The notes: generated by a model not told the origin, from the letters alone. 64,000 bases of DNA from JANLYC01 sp963815445 (GCA_963815445.1 CAWFGV010000004.1:372001-436000); one strand, 5' to 3'. Positions 30,520 to 39,637 are shown, counted from the stretch's first letter. Program-made: numbers and translations.

Positions 30520-30729
30520 GGAGCCATGATGCCCGTAGCCCCGACCGGCAGACCGGTCGCCCGGCCACAGGGACCGGCGCAGCAGCAGCCGGCTGCCCCA
30601 CCGCGGACGCCGAGGATCCGGGACAGAAGCTGCGGACACACAAGAGCGCGACTACGGAATCGTCCCCTGCGTCGATTCCGAGGTCGCGCTCTTACGCTCG
30701 CCCATTGTGTCAAGAAGCGGTCAGGAGAG

Positions 30730-30747
30730 GTGGCACCAAAGTGCCAC
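30730..30747. promoter_or_regulatory. Perfect dyad in the spacer of a leaderless promoter
   Basis: GTGGCACCAAAGTGCCAC: 7-bp perfect arms with a 4-nt centre. The -10-like TAACCT (30754-30759) follows 6 bp later and ends 7 nt before the regulator ATG at 30767, so the dyad would cover the -35/spacer region. Autoregulation by the LuxR-type product is the simplest reading. Confidence 0.65.
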
Positions 30748-30766
30748 TGGCCGTAACCTGCCAGGC

Positions 30767-31753
30767 ATGGCCACCACAGAGCCTGCCATTTCGGGCCCGT
30801 TGAGTCCCTTGGGCATCACCGGACCCAGCGAACAGCTCTACCGGCTGACGCTTCGGCGTCCCGGCATCGACTTCGAGAGCCTCTGCGACATCCTCTCGCG
30901 CCGCCTCGAGGACCTCCACGAGGATCTCGAACCGCTGATCGAGCGGAACCTCGTCAGCGTCAGCAAGGACAAGGTTTTCCCGTCGCCGCCGGAGTTCGCA
31001 CTCGGGCGGCTGCTCAACCAGCACTCCCAGCGGCTGACCGAGGCCAAGGACTCCCTGGACCAGATCCGAGGAGACCTCAACGTCTACATCTCCGAGCACT
31101 TGATGGGCCAGCGCCTGGACTGGCAGCCCGTCGCCGTCGACGTCATACCCGCTGCCGAGCTCGCCGACGTGCTGATCACGTTGATCTCCAACAGCACCGG
31201 CCAGCTGGCGTTCTTGCGGCCTGACCAGTGGTTCCTGCCGACGGGTGCGCGCGTCGACGTCGCGGTCACCGAAGCGATCGACAAGGGCCGAGAGTCCCGC
31301 GTCATCTATCCGGCCAAGGTGATCGAGACCAACCCCGCGAACGTCCACGCCCGCGCCCGCGCGGGCGAGCTCATCCGCATCCTGCCCGCCGTGCCGACCC
31401 GGATGGCCATCTTCGGCATGGAGGCCGCGGTGCTGCCGGAGATCTGGGGGAGTCCGGCCGGCTCGCGGCTGCTGATCCGGCAGCCCGCCATCGTGGCCGC
31501 GTGTGTCGCCTACTTCGACGCGCTCTGGGGACATGCCGTCACGGCTCCCGGATTCGGCAGCGAGCTGGCGGCGGGGGAGCGCACCCAGCTCCTGGAGCTG
31601 CTGGCGAGCGGCGCCAAGGACGAACAGATCGCGCGCACGCTCGCGATGTCGTTGCGGACGATCCGACGACGGATCGCGTCGCTGCTCGCCGAGCTCGGTG
31701 TGGACTCGCGCTTCCAGGCCGGTATGGAAGCCGTCAGGCGGGGCTGGCTGTAG
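30767..31753 (+). CDS. LuxR-type HTH regulator with N-terminal TrmB-like domain
   Basis: 328 aa. N-terminal helix-turn-helix-like region (QLYRLTLRRPGIDFESLCDIL, about residues 22-42) followed by a coiled coil (LNQHSQRLTEAKDSLDQIRGDL), a central domain of unknown ligand (residues ~115-250), and a C-terminal LuxR HTH (LLASGAKDEQIARTLAMSLRTIRRRIASLLAELGV, about 278-312). This arrangement is common in actinobacteria with many uncharacterised members. The frame is open to 30707, but TAACCT 7 nt upstream favours the ATG at 30767. A dyad upstream suggests autoregulation. Not obviously linked to its neighbours. Confidence 0.8.
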   Translation: MATTEPAISGPLSPLGITGPSEQLYRLTLRRPGIDFESLCDILSRRLEDLHEDLEPLIERNLVSVSKDKVFPSPPEFALGRLLNQHSQRLTEAKDSLDQIRGDLNVYISEHLMGQRLDWQPVAVDVIPAAELADVLITLISNSTGQLAFLRPDQWFLPTGARVDVAVTEAIDKGRESRVIYPAKVIETNPANVHARARAGELIRILPAVPTRMAIFGMEAAVLPEIWGSPAGSRLLIRQPAIVAACVAYFDALWGHAVTAPGFGSELAAGERTQLLELLASGAKDEQIARTLAMSLRTIRRRIASLLAELGVDSRFQAGMEAVRRGWL

Positions 31754-31793
31754 CCACGCGATCGCGCCGATCCGGTTCCACCGGCGATCCGCG

Positions 31794-32702
31794 TCAGCGG
31801 CTGTTCTCCGCCTGCCCCGCCGTCGGCAGCATCATCGAGAACGCTCCAGGCTCGAGCTCCCAGCGCCGCGCCCGCGTCGGACCGGTGAGCTCCCCGTCGG
31901 CGTTGCAGTACACGTGGTCGCCGCGCACCTCGACCCGGGTGGCACGCATCGTCTGGACGTCGTGACGCTCCTCGTGGGTCCCACGCTTGAGGTGGACGGC
32001 ATACATGAGTCGGTCGCGTCGTCGCACCGCGAACGACACCATCACGTCGAGCTTGCCGTCGGTCGGGTCGGCGTCGGGTGCCAGCGGGGTACCGCCGCCG
32101 ACGTAGGCGCCGTTGCTCACCCCCACCTGGAGCACCCGGCGTCTGCCGTCGGCGAGCACGGAGCCGTCCGCCGTCACCCTGATCCGCTGACCCCGCGAGG
32201 TGAAGCCGGCGACGACCGCACCGACGACGTAGCCGAGCTTGCCGAGCTTGGCCTTGTAGGGCTTGGCTTCCTTCCCTGCCTCCGCGCCGATCCCGCAGTG
32301 CACCGCGTTGACCACGATCCCGCTGTCGTCATCGGTGAGTATGTCGACCTGGACCTCCCGGCCGTGCCCCACCACCTCCGCAGCGCGTGCCGGGTCGAGC
32401 GGGATCTGCACGCCCCGCGCGAAGTCGTTGCCCGTCCCGAGCGGGATGAGCCCGAGCGTCGGTCCGGCGAGGTCGTCTCGTGCGTGCAGCGCGGACACCA
32501 CGGCATGGAGACTGCCGTCGCCACCCGCGACCACGACGTCGCGGCCGTTGCGGCGGCCCAACACGTCGTCGAGCTCGTCCGGGTCCGACGTCGCAGCGAC
32601 TTCGACGTCGGCGTCGCGGCGGAGCACCTCGAGGGCGGCATCGACGGCGTCCTGGTCGCTGGACCCCGCCTCCGCGTTGGTGATGAGCAGAATGCGTTGC
32701 AC
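31794..32702 (-). CDS. Diacylglycerol/lipid kinase family protein
   Basis: 302-aa DAGK-catalytic-domain protein of the DgkB/YegS type, phosphorylating a lipid with ATP. Marks: ITNAEAGS at the start (ATP loop), VVAGGDGSLHAVVSAL (GGDGS, about residue 57), LIPLGTGNDFARG (about 84), and the C-terminal DGELTG segment. GTG start with TAGTGT 6 nt upstream, again leaderless. Divergent from purA. The lipid substrate is not determined by sequence. Confidence 0.87.
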   Translation of the reverse strand: MQRILLITNAEAGSSDQDAVDAALEVLRRDADVEVAATSDPDELDDVLGRRNGRDVVVAGGDGSLHAVVSALHARDDLAGPTLGLIPLGTGNDFARGVQIPLDPARAAEVVGHGREVQVDILTDDDSGIVVNAVHCGIGAEAGKEAKPYKAKLGKLGYVVGAVVAGFTSRGQRIRVTADGSVLADGRRRVLQVGVSNGAYVGGGTPLAPDADPTDGKLDVMVSFAVRRRDRLMYAVHLKRGTHEERHDVQTMRATRVEVRGDHVYCNADGELTGPTRARRWELEPGAFSMMLPTAGQAENSR

Positions 32703-32794
32703 GCTCGAACACTACTCAGCCAGGGCCGCCGCACCCGCGGGTGGACTCGCGTAGGCGTGACGGCCCGATGCGCGCGTCCACCACCCGAGGCGGA

Positions 32795-32858
32795 TTGGAC
32801 TCGCTGCGCACGGGGTCCGCTACCCTTTCACCGCAAGAGCCCCGGTCTTGCCGGGGCT
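32795..32858 (+). promoter_or_regulatory. purA promoter candidate and leader hairpin
   Basis: TTGGAC (32795-32800) and TACCCT (32821-32826) form a loose promoter with a long 20-bp spacer. A strong hairpin follows: AGCCCCGG (32838-32845), loop TCTTG, CCGGGGCT (32851-32858). It would sit within a few nt of the RNA 5' end, about 88 nt before the purA ATG. There is no U-run, so it is more likely a 5' stability or protein-binding element than an intrinsic terminator. Confidence 0.4.
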
Positions 32859-32945
32859 GTTCTCATGCAGGGGCGTTCTCGTGCGATGGCGCACCGCCTC
32901 GTCGCGCGGTGCGAAGCGCAGAGCGCACAACGGAAGGGTGGGCAG

Positions 32946-34229
32946 ATGCCCGCAGTCGTGATCGTCGGGGCCCAGTGGGGCGACGAGGGCAAGGGCAAGG
33001 CCACCGATCTGCTCGGCAGTCGTGTCGACTACGTCGTGAAGTTCAACGGCGGCAACAACGCCGGCCACACGGTGGTCATCGGCGACGAGAAGTACGCCCT
33101 GCACCTGCTGCCGAGCGGCATCCTCACCCCGGGCTGCACTCCCGTCATCGGCAACGGAGTCGTGATCGACCTGGCCGTCCTGATCGAGGAGCTCGACGGT
33201 CTCGACGCCCGGGGAATCGACACCTCGCGGCTGGTCATCAGTGCGAACGCCCACCTCATCAGCGACTACCACCGCACGCTCGACAAGGTCGCCGAGCGCT
33301 TCCTCGGGTCGCGCAAGATCGGGACCACCGGCCGCGGCATCGGACCGGCGTACGCCGACAAGATGAACCGGATCGGCGTCCGGGTCCAGGACATCTTCGA
33401 CGAGAAGATCCTGCGGCAGAAGGTCGAAGGGTCCCTCGAGCTCAAGAACCAGATCCTGGCCAAGATCTACAACCGGCGGGCCATCGAGGTCGACCAGATC
33501 ATGGACGAGCTGCTCGCCCACCGGGACCGGATCGCGCCGATGGTGGACGACACCGGGCTGTTGCTCAACCAAGCGCTCGACCGCGACGAGACCGTGCTGC
33601 TCGAGGCCGGGCAGGCCACCCTGCTCGACGTCGACCACGGCACCTACCCGTTCGTCACCTCATCGTCGGCAACCGCCGGCGGAGCCTGCACCGGCTCGGG
33701 GATCGCCCCGATGCGGATCGACCGCGTGATCGGCATCGTCAAGGCGTATGCGACCCGGGTGGGGGAGGGGCCGTTCCCCACCGAGCTGTTCGACGACTCG
33801 GGGGAGTTCCTGCGCAAGACCGGCTGGGAGTACGGCACGACCACCGGACGTCCCCGCCGGTGCGGCTGGTATGACGCGGTGGTGGCGCGGTATGCCGCTC
33901 GCGTCAACGGCGTCACCGACTTCGTGCTGACCAAGCTCGACGTCCTCACGGGCCTACCGAACGTTCCGGTGTGCGTCGCGTACGAGGTCGACGGCGTCCG
34001 GCACGACGAGATGCCTGTCAACCAGACGGACTTCCACCACGCCAGACCGATCTTCGAGGAGCTTCCCGGGTGGTGGGAGGACATCTCCGGGGCTCGTACT
34101 CTGGCCGACCTGCCGGCGAACGCTCAGTCGTACGTCAAGGCCGTGGAGGAGATGTCCGGCGCACGCATCTCGGCGATCGGAGTCGGCCCGGGCCGGCACG
34201 AGACCGTCGTCGTGCACGACCTCCTCTGA
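32946..34229 (+). CDS. purA: Adenylosuccinate synthetase
   Basis: IMP plus aspartate and GTP to adenylosuccinate, first step of the AMP branch. 427 aa. GAQWGDEGKGKATDLLG P-loop at residues 8-24, FNGGNNAGHTVV, the GTTGRGIGPAYADK motif (about 130) and the C-terminal TKLDVLTGLPNVPVCVAYE all fit. ATG preceded by GGAAGGG. The frame runs open far upstream to 31503 but the family start is here. purD follows after 38 bp with its own promoter. Confidence 0.97.
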   Translation: MPAVVIVGAQWGDEGKGKATDLLGSRVDYVVKFNGGNNAGHTVVIGDEKYALHLLPSGILTPGCTPVIGNGVVIDLAVLIEELDGLDARGIDTSRLVISANAHLISDYHRTLDKVAERFLGSRKIGTTGRGIGPAYADKMNRIGVRVQDIFDEKILRQKVEGSLELKNQILAKIYNRRAIEVDQIMDELLAHRDRIAPMVDDTGLLLNQALDRDETVLLEAGQATLLDVDHGTYPFVTSSSATAGGACTGSGIAPMRIDRVIGIVKAYATRVGEGPFPTELFDDSGEFLRKTGWEYGTTTGRPRRCGWYDAVVARYAARVNGVTDFVLTKLDVLTGLPNVPVCVAYEVDGVRHDEMPVNQTDFHHARPIFEELPGWWEDISGARTLADLPANAQSYVKAVEEMSGARISAIGVGPGRHETVVVHDLL

Positions 34230-34267
34230 CGCTCTCCAGTGCGCGTCGGCCGCTAGGGTCGTGACCT

Positions 34268-35506
34268 GTGAAGATCTTGGTGATCGGCAGTGGGGGACGT
34301 GAGCACGCCCTGGTGACAGCACTCGCCCGAGACCCCGAGGTCGAGTCGGTGTTCGCGGCACCTGGCAACCCCGGCATGGCCCAGCTGGCTGACTGTCACG
34401 CGGTCGACGCCCTCGACGGCGTTGCGGTGGCCGGCCTGGCCAGTGAGCTGCAGGTCGACCTGGTGCTCGTCGGTCCGGAGGCGCCGCTGGTAGCAGGGGT
34501 GGCGGACGCCATCCGGGCCGCGGGCATCGCCTGCTTCGGTCCGAGCCGTGCCGCGGCGCAGATCGAGGGCTCGAAGGCCTTCGCCAAGGACGTGATGGCC
34601 GCCGCCGGAATCCCGACCGCGATGGCGCGGGTGTGCACGACCGAGGCCGAGGCGGCTGACGCCCTCGACATGTTCGGTCCGCCCTACGTCGTCAAGGACG
34701 ACGGGCTGGCGGCCGGCAAGGGCGTGGTCGTGACCGACGACCGCGACGCCGCGCTGGCTCACGCCGCGGCCTGCGCACGCGTCGTCATCGAGGAGTACCT
34801 CGACGGCCCGGAGATCTCACTGTTCGCGATCTGCGACGGCGTCGACGTGCTGCCCATGCAACCTGCGCAGGACTTCAAACGCCTCGGCGACGGCGATGCC
34901 GGTCCGAACACCGGCGGCATGGGTGCGTACACCCCGCTGCCGTGGGCGCCCGCCGACCTCGTCGATGACGTCGTGGCGCGTGTCATCTCGCCGGCGGTCG
35001 ACGAGCTCGCGCGGCGGGGGACACCGTTCGTCGGGCTGCTGTATGCCGGCCTCGCGCTCACCTCGCGCGGACTTCGCGTGGTGGAGTTCAACGCCCGGTT
35101 CGGCGACCCAGAGACACAGGCGTTGCTCGTACTGCTCGAGTCTCCGCTCGGTCAGGTGCTGCGCGCCGCCGCGACTGGTCGGTTGTCGACGGTGGAGCCT
35201 CTCCGTTGGAAGCGGGCAGCGGCGGTCGCGGTCGTGCTGGCCGCGCACGGGTACCCGGAGTCGCCTCGTTCCCACGACGCCATCACGGGGATCGACCAGG
35301 CCGAGGAGTCGGGCGCTGCTGTCTTCCAGGCAGGTACGACGGCCGAGGCGGGTGGCCTCACCACGGCAGGCGGTCGGGTGTTGGCGGTGACGGGGGTCGG
35401 GCCTGACCTCGCCGCGGCGCGTGTCAACGCCTATGCGGGCGTGGACGCGATCTCCTTCGACGGTGCGCAGCACCGCCGCGATATCGCCGAAGCCGCATCC
35501 CTGTAG
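34268..35506 (+). CDS. purD: Phosphoribosylamine-glycine ligase (GARS)
   Basis: Second step of purine synthesis, ATP-dependent joining of glycine to phosphoribosylamine. 412-aa ATP-grasp enzyme: KILVIGSGGREHAL at the N-terminus, FGPSRAAAQIEGSKAFAKD, PPYVVKDDGLAAGKGV (ATP-binding Lys), and FNARFGDPETQALL (Mg2+ site, about 275). GTG start with TAGGGT (34254-34259) 8 nt upstream and no Shine-Dalgarno: probably leaderless and transcribed on its own although close to purA. Confidence 0.96.
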   Translation: MKILVIGSGGREHALVTALARDPEVESVFAAPGNPGMAQLADCHAVDALDGVAVAGLASELQVDLVLVGPEAPLVAGVADAIRAAGIACFGPSRAAAQIEGSKAFAKDVMAAAGIPTAMARVCTTEAEAADALDMFGPPYVVKDDGLAAGKGVVVTDDRDAALAHAAACARVVIEEYLDGPEISLFAICDGVDVLPMQPAQDFKRLGDGDAGPNTGGMGAYTPLPWAPADLVDDVVARVISPAVDELARRGTPFVGLLYAGLALTSRGLRVVEFNARFGDPETQALLVLLESPLGQVLRAAATGRLSTVEPLRWKRAAAVAVVLAAHGYPESPRSHDAITGIDQAEESGAAVFQAGTTAEAGGLTTAGGRVLAVTGVGPDLAAARVNAYAGVDAISFDGAQHRRDIAEAASL

Positions 35507-35668
35507 GCAAGACGGCCACATCCAAGGGCGGTGAGCCCCGGTCGGAGCGGGCCGAGCCGGCGGCCCAAGTCGATCAGGAATCGAGAAGCGCCGCGGGTGC
35601 CGCCAGGCCTAGCCTTTCTCCAAGGACGGCATCTACCCGAGCACCGAACATCGAAAGGCAGCCCCACC

Positions 35669-36118
35669 ATGGCCACGAAGAACTCCAAGACCCAGACTGA
35701 CGGCTTCACCGCCCAGGAGCGTGCCGCGATGAAGGAGCGAGCCGCCGAGCTGCGTGCCGAGGGCAAGAAGGGGGCCAAGAAGGCCGATGGTCTGCAGGCA
35801 GTCCTCGACGCGATCGCGAAGATGAAACCGGAGGACCGGGAGCTCGCCGAGCGCGTCCATGTGGCGGTGACCACGACCGCGCCCGGGTTGTTGCCGAAGA
35901 CCTGGTACGGCATGCCTGCCTACGCGAACGAGGACGGCAAGGCCGTCGTCTTCTTCCAGGACTCGGGCAAGTTCAACTACCGCTACTCGACCCTGGGCTT
36001 TCAGGACACCGCACACCTCGACGACGGGGACATGTGGCCGGTGTCGTACGCCCTCCAGCAGTGGAGTCCGTTGGTCGAGAAGCAGGTTGTCACGCTGGTG
36101 AAGGCGGCCATCTCCTGA
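35669..36118 (+). CDS. DUF1801-family protein
   Basis: 149 aa. A lysine-rich helical N-terminus (QERAAMKERAAELRAEGKKGAKKADG) precedes the DUF1801-like fold (LPKTWYGMPAYANEDGKAVVFFQDSGKFNYRYSTLGF and DDGDMWPVSYALQQWSPLVEKQV). DUF1801 includes the YdhG/Fra proteins proposed as iron chaperones; the basic N-terminal extension could bind nucleic acid. ATG with GAAAGG upstream. Role unknown. Confidence 0.78.
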   Translation: MATKNSKTQTDGFTAQERAAMKERAAELRAEGKKGAKKADGLQAVLDAIAKMKPEDRELAERVHVAVTTTAPGLLPKTWYGMPAYANEDGKAVVFFQDSGKFNYRYSTLGFQDTAHLDDGDMWPVSYALQQWSPLVEKQVVTLVKAAIS

Positions 36119-36161
36119 CCGTCGGGCGGTCGATGGACCCGAGCATCTCCGCGGCGACGCC

Positions 36162-36614
36162 TCATTCGGTTGGCCGGCGAGCCTCGAGCATGGACTTGAG
36201 GCGTGCCAGGTCCTTCGTGGTGGCGCGGCGCATGGCGCGCTCCATCATGGGGGCGGTGAGGCGGGAGAAGCCGGACGGGTTGCCGCGGTTGCGCAGCGTC
36301 ATCAAGGTGGCGCTGTCGCCGACGGACTCCCACGTGTACGTGGTTTCCATCGGGAACGGGCCGTCCGCAGTACGCATCACCAGCCGATGTCCGGGTTCGA
36401 GCGCGACGACCTCGTAGGTATACGCGAGTCGCCTGCCGAGGAACTGGGCGACGAAGTCCAGCTTTGAGCCCACCCCGACCGGCGGTCGTGTCTGCCAGTG
36501 CACCGAACGGATGTTGGCATACCACTCCGGCGCGTTCGTGGGGTCGCCGGCGAACGTCGCGACCACGTCCGGAGGCCGCTCGATCGTGGTCCTCACCTCG
36601 ACGTCGACGCTCAT
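36162..36614 (-). CDS. SRPBCC (START-like) family protein
   Basis: 150 aa. VDVEVRTTIERPPDVVATFAGD with NAPEWYANIRSVHWQ at the start and FSRLTAPMMERAMRRATTKDLARLKSMLE as the long C-terminal helix are typical of the SRPBCC polyketide-cyclase-like fold, which encloses a hydrophobic ligand pocket. The ATG at 36614 starts the domain. Convergent with the DUF1801 gene. Ligand unknown. Confidence 0.82.
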   Translation of the reverse strand: MSVDVEVRTTIERPPDVVATFAGDPTNAPEWYANIRSVHWQTRPPVGVGSKLDFVAQFLGRRLAYTYEVVALEPGHRLVMRTADGPFPMETTYTWESVGDSATLMTLRNRGNPSGFSRLTAPMMERAMRRATTKDLARLKSMLEARRPTE

Positions 36615-36730
36615 GAGCCCATCATCCAACCCTTGAAGGGGCAATGGCCACTTGCCGGTCCGCCGGCTTGCCGACCTCAGCGCGGAACGCCTCCCCCGTG
36701 TGGTCGCGGCAAACCCGCGCCGATCTGGGT

Positions 36731-36777
36731 TTGTCAGGAAGTCTTGACGCTCGGCCGGTTGTCAGGGATGCTTGACG
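36731..36777 (+). promoter_or_regulatory. Tandem operator-like repeats before small HTH gene
   Basis: Two 19-nt direct repeats, TTGTCAGGAAGTCTTGACG (36731-36749) and TTGTCAGGGATGCTTGACG (36759-36777), 28 bp apart. Each is an imperfect dyad GTCAGG-N4-CTTGAC. The second ends 1 nt before the ATG of the HTH gene, so binding there would block transcription or translation. Confidence 0.7.
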
Positions 36778-36778
36778 T

Positions 36779-37015
36779 ATGGACGAGAATCTGACAGATC
36801 AGCTGCGGGTCGAATCAACGCTGACGATCGACGGCGACTGGCGTTCGGATCCGCTCAAACTCATCGCTGGGATCCGCGAAGGCAGCCGCAACCTCGACCG
36901 GTGGCAACGAAAGGCTGTGAAAGCTGCGCGGAAACAAGGGCTGAGCTGGGACGAGATCGGTGGCGCGCTCGGCGTGAGTCGACAGGCCGCCTGGGAACGG
37001 TTCGCGACAGACTGA
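36779..37015 (+). CDS. Small helix-turn-helix protein
   Basis: 78 aa. The C-terminal half WQRKAVKAARKQGLSWDEIGGALGVSRQAAWERFATD is a clear HTH (recognition helix around SRQAAWERF). The N-terminal half is acidic. This type of small actinobacterial HTH protein is common but uncharacterised. Two direct repeats with dyad symmetry lie directly upstream and one abuts the ATG, so autorepression is likely. No Shine-Dalgarno is visible. Downstream lies the HNH pseudogene on the other strand. Confidence 0.78.
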   Translation: MDENLTDQLRVESTLTIDGDWRSDPLKLIAGIREGSRNLDRWQRKAVKAARKQGLSWDEIGGALGVSRQAAWERFATD

Positions 37016-37090
37016 AGAACGCCGGCTCGTTGGACCCCCGCGACGCCGCGCTCACCGGCCCGACGGTGCGTTTGGACCAAGGGGACGTCG

Positions 37091-38478
37091 TCATTCGGTT
37101 CGGGGTTTGAAGCGTTGGTGTCGGATGGGTCTTCGCTCCGGGTCGATGCGGGCCGGTGGGATGACGTCGGTGATGCCGTCAGTGGCGAGGTCCAGGTCCC
37201 ATTCGCCTTGGTGGATGAGGTGGTGGTGGAAGCTGCACAACAGGCAGCCGTTGTCCAGGTCGGTCGGTCCGCCGCGGCTCCAGGGGATCCGATGGTGTGC
37301 CTCACACCAGGCGGCGGGTCGTTCGCAGCCGGGGAACACGCAGCCTTGGTCGCGGACGGTCATAGCGCGATGCGTTGGTAGCGGTCGAACAGCCGACGGC
37401 GTCGTGCCGAGGTCCAGGATCTTCGAGTCACCGGCCAGGACCATCGGCAGGAGCGCCGGCGTTGCACGCCAACCGGCGGGTCTCGACCGACAGAGATCGC
37501 GCCGCCGGTGTCGAGGGTGGCTTCCCCGGCGCCGGTCCGGAGTCTGGTCTCGTCGACGGTGACCACGATGCGAGATGTTGGTGGCCCCGTGGTGGGGGTG
37601 TCCGTCTGTGGGGAGGTGTTCGATCAGCTCACACAACGCTTGGCCGAGCCGGTTCCCGTACGGGCAGGTCACCGAGGGTCGTCTCCGCCAGCGTCTGTTG
37701 GGTCGACACGTCACCTGGCGCCTCGTGACCGGTGCCGGTGGCGGCGCGCCTGGGTGAAGCCAGCGCGTCGAGGTGTTTCTTGAGCATCGCGAACGTGAGG
37801 TTCGGCAAGGCGTAGCGGCCGCGGGCGATCCCGTCGGCGCCGTACTGGCCGGTGAACTCCGCCGCCGCCCACGCCTGCCGTTCCTGGGCAGCGAGCTGCT
37901 GCTCCAACGGCTGGTCGGCGGTGTCGGGGTCGACCACCTCGACCAGATGGTTCGCCGCGACCTGCAGCTGGGTGAACGACAACGTCTGGGCATGGCCGAT
38001 GAGGTCAGCCTGGGCCGACGTCGACCCGGTCGGGGTCGACGGTCGCCGACAGCCGGTGGATCGCTTCCGCGACCACCACTCCTTGTTCGGCCGACACCTC
38101 TCCGGCTGGCGACAGCACGCCGGACCGGTTCGGTCACCGCGGAGGTGCCGTGCAGCTGCCGGGCCGTCCTGACTGTGCGGGAGGCTTCACCGGCCGACAT
38201 CCGATGGGTCGTCATCAGATGCGCCCGGGTGGAGGAGGCGCCGTGACGGTGGGGCAGGTTGCGGTCCTCGGCCTCGCCGACCAGCCGCGCGACGACCTCA
38301 TCGATCGCGGCCTTCGGGCCGCCAACGCGTCACCGATCCGCCGGTCCAACCGGGCATCGTCCAGGGACCAGGTGGGGGCATCGACCAGGTCAGCGAGCCG
38401 GCAGCGCACGTCCGCGACGGTCCGGCCGTAGGCATCGTCGATGCCCACGGTCGGCGGCGGTCCCTGCGTCGTACTCAT
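37091..38478 (-). pseudogene. 13E12/DUF222-type HNH endonuclease gene, inactivated by several frameshifts
   Basis: The C-terminal HNH domain is intact in one frame (TVRDQGCVFPGCERPAAWCEAHHRIPWSRGG, DLDNGCLLCSFHHHLIHQGEW: two zinc Cys pairs and the His-Asn-His core). Going upstream, homology jumps frame repeatedly: the intended start ATG is at 38478 (STTQGPPPTVGIDDAYGRTV); after GDALA the frame changes near 38310, again near 38100 (AVAS to GEVSAEQG), near 38040 (to ADLIGHAQTLSFTQLQ), near 37640 and near 37440-37500. So at least five indels in 1.4 kb, while neighbours are intact. Full-length relatives carry DUF222 plus HNH and are repeated in many actinobacterial genomes. Confidence 0.85.
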
Positions 38479-38591
38479 GGACCAAACCTAGAACCCGCCA
38501 CCGACACTTTCCGGCCCGCACCAACGCTCAACCCCGTTATCCACAAGGGATCCGAGATCCATTCGGATCGCCGCGAGTGTGGTCTCCAGAG

Positions 38592-39503
38592 TCAGGGCAG
38601 GAAACCGGCGTGCACGTGATCGTGATGGGTGCTGTCGCTGAAGTACTGGGGAGCAGCCCCAACCAGATATGGACCGCCGACGTTGTACGAGCCGACATCG
38701 GCGGCGGCTCGCATGTAGTCGGTCACCAGCGACTCGGGCGTACCGGGGTCGATGACGGCTCGGCCATTGATCGACCACGTGTCGAATGCGCGGCCGAACG
38801 GGTGGTCACTGAGCCGGTCAGTTCCGAACACGTACTGCGGATGTCCGGAGCGTACGACGCTCACTCGGATCCTGTAGGTGTGCGAGAGGAGCAGCATCGC
38901 CTCGAGGGTGGCGTCGCGCACCTGTCCTGACTCCACGTCGGCGCGGGCGGCCGGCGGCAACTCGATCCGGTCGCTCGCCAGGACTCGTCGGGCGATCCGG
39001 CTCAGTGCTGGCGCCGGCGTGCCGGGCCGGGACGGATGTATCGCTGTCACATGCCACCCGAGCGCTCCGCGGCTGAGGCGCACGTCGTAGGTATGACCAC
39101 CAGCGACCACGTCCCCCTGGACCAGGCGCCACGACGAACACACCGTGAGCACGCTCGCTGCGCTGGCCAGGAGCCCGCCGTACTGAGCCTCCAACACCTG
39201 GAGGGCTTGGCCACGGTGGTTGCCGAGCCGCTCGACCGCTTGGACCGCGGTGAGCTTGGCGTCCGGCGTGATGTCGTTCGCGCTCGGCTGCCAGCGCCGC
39301 ACCGAGGGCAGGCGCGGTCTGGGCTGGGGGCGAGGGCTGGCCGAGCCAGGCGGGGAAGCGGGAGACTCGCCGCCGGTCCCGGTCGTGCCTCCCGCCGCCG
39401 AGCGAGACGTCGTCGGCTCGGTCTTGCCAGCCGCTGTGCAGCCGGCCAGCAGCGTCGCACCGAGCACAAGGAACGCACGGCGATCAAGAGGCGGGGGCGC
39501 CAT
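38592..39503 (-). CDS. Lipoprotein with DD-peptidase/hedgehog-like zinc site
   Basis: 303 aa. RRAFLVLGATLLAGC gives a signal peptide with lipobox LAGC (Cys about residue 22), followed by a Ser/Thr/Gly/Pro-rich linker. The C-terminal part has SDHPFGRAFDTW (about 249-260) and the terminal THHDHVHAGFLP; His, Asp and the last HxH match the zinc ligands of M15-type carboxypeptidases (SxHxxGxAxD ... HxH). A role in peptidoglycan trimming at the membrane outer face is therefore plausible. The catalytic acid is not evident to me, so it may be a binding or inactive homologue. Confidence 0.7.
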   Translation of the reverse strand: MAPPPLDRRAFLVLGATLLAGCTAAGKTEPTTSRSAAGGTTGTGGESPASPPGSASPRPQPRPRLPSVRRWQPSANDITPDAKLTAVQAVERLGNHRGQALQVLEAQYGGLLASAASVLTVCSSWRLVQGDVVAGGHTYDVRLSRGALGWHVTAIHPSRPGTPAPALSRIARRVLASDRIELPPAARADVESGQVRDATLEAMLLLSHTYRIRVSVVRSGHPQYVFGTDRLSDHPFGRAFDTWSINGRAVIDPGTPESLVTDYMRAAADVGSYNVGGPYLVGAAPQYFSDSTHHDHVHAGFLP

Positions 39504-39637
39504 GGCGCCAGTGTCACACGCTCGCGAAGCCGAGATCGATCGTGGCCCGCGGCAGTGCAACGCGCCCGACATCTGGACCAGCCCGATCGGTTGACGAAGC
39601 CGCCTAGCGAGCCGTTGAGCTTGGACAAGCGAAGCAC

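Noticed and set aside
38537..38545. Perfect DnaA box TTATCCACA
   Set aside because: A single box without a cluster, AT-rich unwinding element or dnaA/dnaN neighbours; no case for an origin.
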